Shown: one piece after another, positions 10,341 to 17,049 of the stretch | How positions within the stretch are numbered: position 1 is the stretch's first letter | How the letters are laid out: the number at the start of each line of letters is the position of its first letter | Assembly: GCA_030148805.1 (NCBI GenBank) | Contig: JASBSS010000013.1 | Location: forward strand, 124,001-188,000 | Direction: 5' to 3' | DNA: 64,000 nt | From: Thiogranum sp. | GTDB lineage: Bacteria > Pseudomonadota > Gammaproteobacteria > DSM-19610 | Notes under the pieces: model-generated | The model's input: the letters and a program-made list of their open reading frames with translations, nothing else | Told to the model about the DNA's origin: nothing | The model's database searches: none | Translations under genes and position numbers: made by a program

Positions 10341-11366
10341 TCAGCGCGTGATCGCACTCTTGTCCCAGGAGAACTTGCGTTGCAGCAGCAACATGCCGCG
10401 ATCCAGCACGAAGCCGATAAAGCCGATGACCAGCACCGCCACCATGATGCGGGCCAGCGAGTTGGAGCTGCCGTTCTGGAATTCATCCCAGACGAATTTG
10501 CCCAGGCCCGGGTTCTGCGCCAGCATTTCCGCCGCGATCAGTACCATCCAGCCGATGCCCAGCGACAGCCGCAAACCGGTGAACATCATCGGTATCGCCG
10601 AGGGGAGTACGATTTTCATCGTCTTGGTCAGCCAGGGCAGGCGCAGCACGCGTGAAACATTGATGAGATCCTTGTCCACCGTCGAGACGCCCACGGCGGT
10701 GTTGATGATCGTCGGCCACAGGCAGCAAAGGGTCACCGTGATGGCCGAGTTGAGGAAGGATTTGGCGAACAGCGGATCCTTGCTCACGTACACCGCGCTG
10801 ACCACCATGGTGACGATCGGCAACCAGGCCAGCGGAGAGACCGGTTTGAACAACTGGATGATCGGATTGAACGCCGCGTAAAGGGTCTGGCTCATGCCGG
10901 TGACGATGCCGATGGGGATGGCGATCAGCGAGGCGATGAGAAAACCGGTGGCGACGGTGACCAGACTGGTAAGGATCTGATCGAAAAAGGTCGGCGCCCC
11001 GGTATAGGGGCGGATGCGCACTTCGGCGTTCGGGTTGGCGGCGAGCTTCTCGGCGTTGCGTTTCTCCTGCCGCTGGTAGAACGCCGCCTCCTTGGCGCGC
11101 GCGGCCTGGTGCTCGTCGACCAGCACCAGCGCCTGCTCCCATACCTTGGCCGGACCGGGCAGCTGGCCCAGGGATGTCTGCACTTTGGCGGCGAGCACGC
11201 TCCATAGCATGAGAAACAGCGCGACGGCGGCCAAGGGTACGCCGACCGCCTGCACGAGACGCCTGGCGCCGCCACTGCGCTGGTCGCTGGAAAGGAATGT
11301 CAGCAAACGATCCATGAACTTCAGATCGTAGGCCTGGTACTTGTTGAGCGTGGTTTCTGTCTGCAT
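10341..11366 (-). CDS. nrtB: Nitrate ABC transporter permease NrtB
   Basis: Inner-membrane permease of the nitrate importer, 341 residues. A cytoplasmic N-terminus (about 40 residues) leads to the first helix (about 46-65). A long polar loop (about 75-125, rich in Ala, Glu and Lys) precedes the five-helix BPD_transp_1 core with SPLAWLPIVTMVVSAVY and LPSAIPMMFTGLRLSLGIGWMVLIAAEM, the EAA-type coupling loop. The long loop after the first helix is longer than in short cyanobacterial NrtB proteins. It lies 27 bases after nrtA and before nrtD. Confidence 0.92.
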   Translation of the reverse strand: MQTETTLNKYQAYDLKFMDRLLTFLSSDQRSGGARRLVQAVGVPLAAVALFLMLWSVLAAKVQTSLGQLPGPAKVWEQALVLVDEHQAARAKEAAFYQRQEKRNAEKLAANPNAEVRIRPYTGAPTFFDQILTSLVTVATGFLIASLIAIPIGIVTGMSQTLYAAFNPIIQLFKPVSPLAWLPIVTMVVSAVYVSKDPLFAKSFLNSAITVTLCCLWPTIINTAVGVSTVDKDLINVSRVLRLPWLTKTMKIVLPSAIPMMFTGLRLSLGIGWMVLIAAEMLAQNPGLGKFVWDEFQNGSSNSLARIMVAVLVIGFIGFVLDRGMLLLQRKFSWDKSAITR

Positions 11367-11393
11367 CGTCTGAATCCTGCTGGGTGACTGCTA

Positions 11394-12785
11394 TCAAGGG
11401 GTTTCCTTGCCCTTAAGCCCGATAGGGAACTTTTCCAGATAGGCATTGGGCTTGGTGCCGTCGAAGGTGATTCCATCAATGAACTCGGTCTGCGGTTCGC
11501 GGAATCCGTCCTCGGTGGCGAAATCAGGGAAATCCGCGGCGCTCATCTTGCCCTCGTCGATCAGCGCCTTGGCGGCCTTGGCGTAGATGTCGGGTCGATA
11601 GACGCTCTTGGCGGTATCGATATACCAGCTGTCAGGTTTGTACTCGGCGATCTGTCCCCAGCGACGCATTTGCGTCAGGTACCACACGGCGTCCGAATAA
11701 TAGGGGTAAGTGGCGAAATAACGGAAAAAGACATTGAAGTCGGGGACTTCGCGCTTGTCGCCTTTTTCGTATTCGAAGGTACCGGTCATCGAATTGGCGA
11801 TCACCTTGTAGTCGGCGCCGACGTAGTTCGGCTGCGACAGGTACTTCACCGCCTCCGGACGATTCTTATTGTTGTCGGCGTCGAGCCACTTGGCGGCGCG
11901 TAGCAGGGCCTTGACCACCCGCACGGTGGTGTTGGGATATTTCTCGGTAAAGGCTTCGGTCATGCCGAAGACCTTCTCCGGGTTGTCTTTCCAGATTTCG
12001 TAGTCGGTGATCACCGGTACGCCGATGCCCTTGAACACCGCCTGCTGATTCCAGGGCTCGCCCACGCAGTAACCGTAAATGGTGCCGGCTTCCAGCGTGG
12101 CCGGCATCTGCGGCGGCGGGGTGACCGACAGCTGTACGTCGGCTTTCAGCGTACCCGAGATGTCGCCTTTTTGCGGTGCATAGAACCCTGGATTGAGTCC
12201 GCCGGCGGCGAGCCAGTAACGCAATTCGTAATTGTGGGTCGAGACCGGAAAGACCATGCCCATCTTGAAGGGCTTGCCTTCGTCGCGGTACTTGGCGACC
12301 ACCGGTTTGAGATAGTCGGCCTTGATCGGATGCACCGGCCGGCCGTCCTTCTGCTTTGGAATATGGGGTTTCATCTGCTCCCAGACCTGGTTGGAAACGG
12401 TGATGCCGTTGCCGTTCAGGTCCATGGAAAACGGGGTGACGATGTGGGCCTTGGTGCCAAAGCCGATGGTCGCGGCCAGCGGTTGGCCGGCGAGCATGTG
12501 GGCGCCGTCCAGTTGGCCGTCGATGACGCCGTCGAGCAGCACCTTCCAGTTGGCCTGGGCTTCGAGGGTGACATACAGGCCTTCGTCCTCGAAGTAACCC
12601 TTCTCGTAGGCGATGGCCAGGGGCGCCATGTCGGTGAGTTTGATGAAGCCGAATTTCAGGTCTTCTTTCTCAGGGGGGCCGATGTCGGCGCGACTGCCGG
12701 TGGCGACGAACAGCCCGAGGCTGAGCGCGAGCAGGAGGCGTTTTAGGGAGGTGGGTTTCGCGGTGCGCGGATCTCTGTCTAGCAT
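11394..12785 (-). CDS. nrtA: Nitrate-binding protein NrtA, periplasmic
   Basis: Solute-binding protein of the nitrate/nitrite ABC importer, 463 residues. A Sec-type signal ([19 protein letters not shown], about 15-33) is followed by the mature start [30 protein letters not shown]. Segments [19 protein letters not shown] and [13 protein letters not shown] are typical of the NrtA/CmpA family. The clear signal peptide argues against it being the cytoplasmic sensor NasS. The gene has its own sigma54-type promoter and a structured leader with a predicted attenuator (see 12816-12990). Confidence 0.95.
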   Translation of the reverse strand: MLDRDPRTAKPTSLKRLLLALSLGLFVATGSRADIGPPEKEDLKFGFIKLTDMAPLAIAYEKGYFEDEGLYVTLEAQANWKVLLDGVIDGQLDGAHMLAGQPLAATIGFGTKAHIVTPFSMDLNGNGITVSNQVWEQMKPHIPKQKDGRPVHPIKADYLKPVVAKYRDEGKPFKMGMVFPVSTHNYELRYWLAAGGLNPGFYAPQKGDISGTLKADVQLSVTPPPQMPATLEAGTIYGYCVGEPWNQQAVFKGIGVPVITDYEIWKDNPEKVFGMTEAFTEKYPNTTVRVVKALLRAAKWLDADNNKNRPEAVKYLSQPNYVGADYKVIANSMTGTFEYEKGDKREVPDFNVFFRYFATYPYYSDAVWYLTQMRRWGQIAEYKPDSWYIDTAKSVYRPDIYAKAAKALIDEGKMSAADFPDFATEDGFREPQTEFIDGITFDGTKPNAYLEKFPIGLKGKETP

Positions 12786-12815
12786 GTGGACTCCGATTTG
12801 TGCAGGCCTGAAACG

Positions 12816-12900
12816 AATAAAGGCGTCTTCGGCCGGGACCGGGCAGGTCCAGGCGCACAGACACCTTTGTCCATAAACAATCCGGCCGCCAGCGGCCAGA
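12816..12900 (-). promoter_or_regulatory. Predicted ANTAR-type attenuator in the nrtA leader
   Basis: Read on the minus strand, hairpin 1 (12900-12881) is TCTGGCC/GGCCGGA with the six-base loop GCTGGC. Hairpin 2 (12872-12859) is GGAC/GTCT with loop AAAGGT, which has A at loop position 1 and G at position 4 as in known ANTAR targets. The 3' part of hairpin 2 is also the 5' strand of a 9-bp terminator stem, AAGGTGTCT (12867-12859) with AGACGCCTT (12828-12820), followed by TATTCGTTT. An inner GGACC/GGTCC hairpin stabilises it. The two folds exclude each other. The T-run is weak, and loop 1 of hairpin 1 is G rather than A. Confidence 0.55.
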
Positions 12901-12974
12901 TGGGATTCAAATTGTGTGTAGTGCTCTCCAATCCCCGGCTGCGCCGTTACAACTGGAGACGTCTACGACCCTCC

Positions 12975-12990
12975 AGCAGAATACGTGCCA
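12975..12990 (-). promoter_or_regulatory. Sigma54-type promoter of nrtABD
   Basis: The minus strand reads TGGCACG, four bases, then CTGCT. GG and GC are exactly ten bases apart, as required for RpoN promoters; one base differs from TTGCT. The expected start near 12964 leaves a leader of about 180 bases. RpoN promoters need an activator such as NtrC, and a matching site lies at 13064-13080. Confidence 0.75.
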
Positions 12991-13063
12991 GCATTTAAGC
13001 TTTTGTAAATCAATCGGAATTATTTCAGAGACCGGCGGAGAGTGCTGTTCCTTGGGGCACGGT

Positions 13064-13080
13064 CGCACCGCCTTGGTGCG
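13064..13080. promoter_or_regulatory. NtrC-like binding site upstream of nrtA
   Basis: GCACC and GGTGC flank a five-base spacer (GCACC-N5-GGTGC, extended by one C/G pair). This fits the known NtrC consensus dyad. It lies about 75-90 bases upstream of the sigma54 element, a normal enhancer distance. Only one clear site was found. Confidence 0.55.
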
Positions 13081-13089
13081 CTTGAAGGC

Positions 13090-13126
13090 AAAAAAACTCC
13101 GGCCGCCATGGCTGGCGACCGGAGTC
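13090..13126 (-). terminator. Intrinsic terminator of the porin gene
   Basis: On the minus strand CTCCGGTCGCC pairs with GGCGGCCGGAG (one G-T pair, otherwise complete) around a short loop, followed by seven T residues. It lies about 30 bases after the porin stop codon. Confidence 0.88.
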
Positions 13127-13157
13127 GGAAGGACTCGGACGAGGCGTTTGCGCTTGC

Positions 13158-14375
13158 CTAGAACGTCACCTCACCCCAGAGCCACAACTTGTCATTGTCG
13201 ACCGAAAAGCCGTCGGCGTCGTAGCTGGCGTATTTGATCCCGGCGGCGTAGTGCTTGGTGAATTTCTTCACTGCCAGCAGGTCGATTTCACTGCCGTAGT
13301 CGGCGCCGCCCTTGTCGGCGCTGAAGTCGTGGTACACGCCGAGCAGTTTTATGCCCATGAGTTTTCCCCCCACTGACACGTAGCGGTCCTGCAGTCCGTC
13401 GGCCGGTGTATTCAGAAACGCGTCCGCCCAGCCATTGAAGGCGTGCTTGGTGGCCAGCGGTGTCTCAAAGCCACTGAAACTGTCGGCGCCGAGCAATTCA
13501 TAGCCGAATTTGACGCTGACTCCCTTTGCCGCCGCTCCCAGGATGAAGTGGTAGTAGTCCGCATCGATTGCGTTGTTGCCATCGGCATAGTCGCTTTGCT
13601 TGGCATACTCGGCCCGGTACAGCAGCGTGACGCCGCTCACACTGTAATCGCCGTCGATATAGCCGCCCAGGGTTCGGTTCGAGTTGGCACGCAGGCCGCT
13701 GCTGGCATTGTATTCGAGCAAATAGCCGTAGAACGCCAGCGTGGCAAAATCCAGACCGCTGAAGGAGGCATGAATCAGGTGGTTGCTCATATCGGTGTCG
13801 CTGCCGAAGATATTGCGCACGTTGTCTATGTAGGCGTAGTCGAGCGTGAGATTCGGGAGGCTGGTGTTGCTGAACGCTACCGCGTCGTAAGTCTGCTCAT
13901 TCTGACGCCAGCCGACATTGCCGAGAAAGCGGGCGTTATCCCATATCATGCGCTGGCGACCGATCTTCAGGTTCGCCTCGGGTATCCCGGTGTAGCTGAT
14001 ATAGGCCTGATTGACTTCCGTATTATCCGGGTCGGCGATCACCGAATACTGGCTCTTCCCGTTGCCCCCGGGGCCGCTGTTGTAATCCTCGATCAGGGCG
14101 CTGGTGTTCTCCATTTCCAGGTACGCGCGCAGCCCGTGGTAATCGGCGCTGCCGTAGCCCAGACGGGTACGCAGCGTGAGTCCGTCAGCATCCTTTAGCG
14201 CATTGTCCTGATCGACTTGTTCGTAGCGCAAGCGCATGTTGAGCTGCACCTCCCCTGAGCCAAGGGCATCGGTGAAGGCGCCGGCTTGTGCGTGGGCACT
14301 GGAGGCCAGCAAGGCGCCCAGGGTGAAGGCCCGCAGGCGGTATGGCTGGTTGGGTTTGGTAATGATTTTGTTCAT
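13158..14375 (-). CDS. Outer-membrane porin, alginate-export-like beta-barrel
   Basis: A 405-residue protein with an N-terminal signal (about residues 14-32, ending AHAQA). The body is made of alternating hydrophobic and polar strands typical of outer-membrane beta-barrels (GEVQLNMRLRYEQVD; GLTLRTRLGYGSADYHGLRAYLEME; ANLKIGRQRMIWDNARFLGNVGW). It ends in phenylalanine (LWLWGEVTF), the usual C-terminal signature for BAM assembly. The GRQ...NARFLGNVGWRQNEQTYD segment resembles alginate-export/porin families. Its position between the redox genes and nrtABD suggests it admits nitrate or nitrite across the outer membrane, which is inference. Confidence 0.85.
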   Translation of the reverse strand: MNKIITKPNQPYRLRAFTLGALLASSAHAQAGAFTDALGSGEVQLNMRLRYEQVDQDNALKDADGLTLRTRLGYGSADYHGLRAYLEMENTSALIEDYNSGPGGNGKSQYSVIADPDNTEVNQAYISYTGIPEANLKIGRQRMIWDNARFLGNVGWRQNEQTYDAVAFSNTSLPNLTLDYAYIDNVRNIFGSDTDMSNHLIHASFSGLDFATLAFYGYLLEYNASSGLRANSNRTLGGYIDGDYSVSGVTLLYRAEYAKQSDYADGNNAIDADYYHFILGAAAKGVSVKFGYELLGADSFSGFETPLATKHAFNGWADAFLNTPADGLQDRYVSVGGKLMGIKLLGVYHDFSADKGGADYGSEIDLLAVKKFTKHYAAGIKYASYDADGFSVDNDKLWLWGEVTF

Positions 14376-14494
14376 GCTCGTGACTGCTCCGGTTGCTGTT
14401 GCTGTTTTTTCGGCCTGTGCCTATAGGCGGCTATGAGCCAGACCGCGCCGTTGCGACAGACTGCCTGTCGGTAAACATCGTCGTTGACGCAAAC

Positions 14495-14512
14495 GGGTAC
14501 CACGCTGTACCC
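14495..14512 (-). promoter_or_regulatory. Six-base-loop hairpin in the porin leader
   Basis: On the minus strand GGGTAC pairs with GTACCC around the loop AGCGTG, which has A at position 1 and G at position 4 as in ANTAR targets. No second six-base-loop hairpin or terminator follows convincingly, so it may be a partial site or chance. Confidence 0.3.
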
Positions 14513-14520
14513 AGGAAGAG

Positions 14521-14550
14521 GGCGCCGGGGCCCTTCTCGGGCCCGGCGCC
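14521..14550 (-). terminator. Very stable hairpin after the globin gene
   Basis: On the minus strand GGCGCCGGGCCC pairs with GGGCCCCGGCGCC, a 12-bp stem with one bulged C, three bases after the globin stop. No T-run follows (CTCTTCCT), so it may act as an mRNA 3'-end stabiliser or partial terminator between the redox genes and the porin gene. Confidence 0.45.
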
Positions 14551-14553
14551 GGA

Positions 14554-14967
14554 TCAGGCGGCCTCAGCCGCCGCGGCTTTCATGGTGTCGGCAAGAAGTC
14601 CATAGACCTCGCTCCAGGCTTCGCGGGTGGCTTCGGTGAACGCATCCCCGAGGCCGGTCTTCAGCGTCCACAACAACGCCGCGCCGACGGTATCGTAGTG
14701 CTCGTCCTTGACGCCGTAGGCGACATGCCGCACGCCGAGTTCCTGGACCGCCGGAACGATGTCCGGCAGTCGATCGAGACCGTTGACGGCCACGCCGATC
14801 ATGCGCATGAGTTTTTGCCCCTGGACTTCCATGTCGCCGTTGAACAACGGGCGCAGCGATGGGTCGAGTTCGAACAGTCGGGTGTAGAACAGTTCGGCGG
14901 CCTGGGCGGAAATGGGGGCGACCTGGGCCCAGGAGTTCTTGATCAGTACGATTTGGTCAGGTGTCAT
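14554..14967 (-). CDS. Single-domain bacterial globin (Vitreoscilla-type)
   Basis: A 137-residue globin without a reductase domain. It has the helix start TPDQIVLIKNSWAQVAPI, the CD region FYTRLFELDPSLRPLFNGDM with the conserved Phe, and a candidate proximal His in the F helix (ELGVRHVAYGV). Relatives bind oxygen and can detoxify nitric oxide when given electrons by a reductase. ATG 14967 is used; the upstream in-frame frame overlaps the preceding cytochrome gene, whose stop is 10 bases away. Membership in this operon suggests protection from NO made during nitrate or nitrite metabolism. Confidence 0.9.
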   Translation of the reverse strand: MTPDQIVLIKNSWAQVAPISAQAAELFYTRLFELDPSLRPLFNGDMEVQGQKLMRMIGVAVNGLDRLPDIVPAVQELGVRHVAYGVKDEHYDTVGAALLWTLKTGLGDAFTEATREAWSEVYGLLADTMKAAAAEAA

Positions 14968-14977
14968 GACGGGCTCC

Positions 14978-15583
14978 TCAGCTGTCGAGCGGAATACGAA
15001 TGACCACACCGCCCATCACGTCGCCGAGCTTGAAATCCCGGCGCGGAGAGTCCTTGTGGCCGTTGTGGCAGGAGACGCAGACCGGCGCCACCGCCGTATC
15101 GGCGTAGACGGCGGTGAAATAGTTGACGCCGCCGAGCTTCTCTTCGCCGTAGTAGTTCTTGCCTTTGTTCTCGGCGACGAACTTCAAGCCGGCTTTTTCC
15201 ACGTCGGTCTTCGGCGCATTCTGCCGGTTCACCGGCCATAGCGACTGCAGTGAATAACTGAAATTCACCTCGGGCATGGACTCGGCACGTTGCGCGACCA
15301 GCTCCGAGCCGAAGCGGAACATCTGCGCCGGCAGAACCAGCGCCTTGTCATCCTCGAAGTGTTCGCTGGCGGTGATGACCTTGTCTTTTTTCACCAGGCG
15401 GTTGACGATCTTGCGGGTATAGATGGTGCGATCGGAATCCATCACCAGATGCAGCGCATCGGCCATGGCTTTTGGGGTGATGCTGGGCTGGTCCATGGCG
15501 CTGTCGGTGGCGATGACGCCGCTCAGTCCGGCCATGGACGCGAAGATGCCCAGCGCGATAAGACTTTTCTGCAAAGTGTGCAT
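14978..15583 (-). CDS. Periplasmic monoheme c-type cytochrome with DUF3365 (Tll0287-like) domain
   Basis: A 201-residue exported protein: a hydrophobic signal (about residues 6-25, LIALGIFASMAGLSGVIA), then a DUF3365-type domain ending with one heme-c site, CVSCH (in VCVSCHNGHKDSP). DUF3365 domains occur alone and as sensor modules, and Tll0287-like proteins bind heme. A frame open far upstream overlaps the multiheme gene, but ATG 15583 has a good site (AGGAGA, seven bases before). It could be a small electron shuttle or a heme-based redox/NO sensor; the sequence does not decide. Confidence 0.83.
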   Translation of the reverse strand: MHTLQKSLIALGIFASMAGLSGVIATDSAMDQPSITPKAMADALHLVMDSDRTIYTRKIVNRLVKKDKVITASEHFEDDKALVLPAQMFRFGSELVAQRAESMPEVNFSYSLQSLWPVNRQNAPKTDVEKAGLKFVAENKGKNYYGEEKLGGVNYFTAVYADTAVAPVCVSCHNGHKDSPRRDFKLGDVMGGVVIRIPLDS

Positions 15584-15636
15584 TTGACTGTCTCCTGTTG
15601 TGGGTAGCGATAATCCCGTAGCGGGTCGATGAGTGG

Positions 15637-17046
15637 TTAGCGCGCGCTCGCCGCCTCCTGCGAGGCTCGTTTGAGGTCTGTCTCCGCCATCTCCATGCTC
15701 CTGACGTCCACGCGCGGTGTGCCGTCGAAGTTGCGCTCGATCAGGTCGCGGTCGGCCAGCGCGTTGAGGGAGAACCCCAGTCCGTGGCAGTGCAGGCAGA
15801 CCGGTCGGAGCATTTTCTCGTTCGGTGAAAGGGTGGCGTTCTGATTGTGCTCGACCATGATCCGGCTGCTCCATTCGTTGATGTCGTGCTCCACCCGCGG
15901 CATATGACAGCCGGCGCAGGACACGCCACTGCCGCTGGCGGCCTCGCCGGCCAGCTCCCGCCGCCACGCCCGGTAGTGCGCTGATTGCTTGTAGGCCAGG
16001 CTGTGACGATCGGTGTGGCAACCAAGGCAGGCCTCCACCGCGGCGTGGCGGACATCGAAGCGATGCGCCGTATGGCAGCTGGTGCAGGTCAGTTGCAGGT
16101 GGTCGGCGTTCTCGCGCATCGGCAGGCGTGCCTGCGCGGGTGTCATCGGCGTCAGTCCCGCCGCCAGGCGCATCCCATGTTTTCCTCGCTCGAAGCGCGT
16201 GAGCTCGAGCTGGTGGCAGCCGGCACAGGCCTGAACGCCGGGGTGGTCGTTCCAGGCGGACTTTTCACCCTGGTCGTCCGGGGCTGCGTGGCAGCCGCTG
16301 CAATTGACGCCCGAGCGGGCGTGCGCGGTTTGCGCCCAATCGGCGAGCGCACCGGCGTCCAGGGAAGGTTGCCGGTCGTTGTCGGCATCAGCGGCGCTCA
16401 ATTGCCGGCGTGGATGGTCGGACAAGGGATAGTCCGGCAATTCCTCGAGCATGCTGGCGAACTCCCGCGCCGGCAGCGTGCGGCGTTCGAGCAGATCGGG
16501 TTCATGCAGATGTTTGAGCAGGAAGTCGGTGTACAGGGCGCGATTGTTGTGAAAGTTGTGACAGCCGGCGTCCGCGCAGCTGGCGAAGTCCATGCCGCGA
16601 TGGCTTGGGCGATCCGTGCCGATATCCGCGTGACAGTGAACGCAGAAGTCGACCGGTTGGGTGAGGCCGTTGGCGCCGGTGATCTCGGGCTGGTGCTCGA
16701 CATGGCAGGTAGTGCATTCCAGCGCATTGATGCTCTCCAGTCGATCGGCATTGCGTGGGTCGCGGAACTTGCTGCGGGGGTGCGAATCGAAGGGTTTCCT
16801 GCGCTCCTCGCCGTGACAGTCGATACAGGCTTGCTGCAATACCGTTCGACCTGCGAGCGGGTCGCGGTGACAGCTCTCGCAGGCGATCCCGATCTGGTGG
16901 TGACCATCGCTCATGGGCCCTGGCATGAAGAATTGTTTGTTCTCGCCTTCTGTCATCAAGTACACCAATGCGCCGATCAGCGCGATGGAGGTCGTCGTCC
17001 ACAGCAGCCACAGTTTGCGTTGGCGGCGTCCCTTGTCGCTCGGCAT
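15637..17046 (-). CDS. Membrane-anchored undecaheme cytochrome c
   Basis: A 469-residue protein with an uncleaved-looking N-terminal helix (about 12-31) after a basic stretch, so it should face the periplasm. Eleven heme-c sites are visible: ten CXXCH starting at Cys 56, 74, 111, 135, 249, 274, 321, 340, 377 and 417, and one CX4CH at Cys 157 (CADAGCH). There is no CXXCK, the catalytic-heme motif of many NrfA and octaheme nitrite or tetrathionate reductases. The C-terminal half (CLGCHTDRHSLAYKQSAHY) loosely recalls octaheme/HAO-type cytochromes. It starts three bases after the fusion gene stop, implying a joint function. Catalytic activity is unknown. Confidence 0.88.
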   Translation of the reverse strand: MPSDKGRRQRKLWLLWTTTSIALIGALVYLMTEGENKQFFMPGPMSDGHHQIGIACESCHRDPLAGRTVLQQACIDCHGEERRKPFDSHPRSKFRDPRNADRLESINALECTTCHVEHQPEITGANGLTQPVDFCVHCHADIGTDRPSHRGMDFASCADAGCHNFHNNRALYTDFLLKHLHEPDLLERRTLPAREFASMLEELPDYPLSDHPRRQLSAADADNDRQPSLDAGALADWAQTAHARSGVNCSGCHAAPDDQGEKSAWNDHPGVQACAGCHQLELTRFERGKHGMRLAAGLTPMTPAQARLPMRENADHLQLTCTSCHTAHRFDVRHAAVEACLGCHTDRHSLAYKQSAHYRAWRRELAGEAASGSGVSCAGCHMPRVEHDINEWSSRIMVEHNQNATLSPNEKMLRPVCLHCHGLGFSLNALADRDLIERNFDGTPRVDVRSMEMAETDLKRASQEAASAR

Positions 17047-17049
17047 GTC

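Larger units (their letters stand above)
12786..13157 (-). other. Gene-free regulatory region between the porin gene and nrtA
   Basis: No convincing gene lies in these 372 bases. In nrtA transcription order they hold the porin terminator, an NtrC-like palindrome, a sigma54-type promoter, and a leader of about 180 bases with two hairpins and a terminator. An extra stem, TCTCCA pairing with TGGAGA around a CGGC/GCCG inner stem, can form near the start of the leader (about 12925-12960). Confidence 0.7.

Noticed and set aside
11394-12785. Reading this gene as the nitrate sensor NasS
   Set aside because: It has a clear Sec signal peptide and is directly followed by its permease and ATPase, so NrtA is the better call.
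15637-17046. Assignment as octaheme nitrite reductase or NrfA
   Set aside because: No CXXCK site, and eleven rather than five or eight heme motifs.
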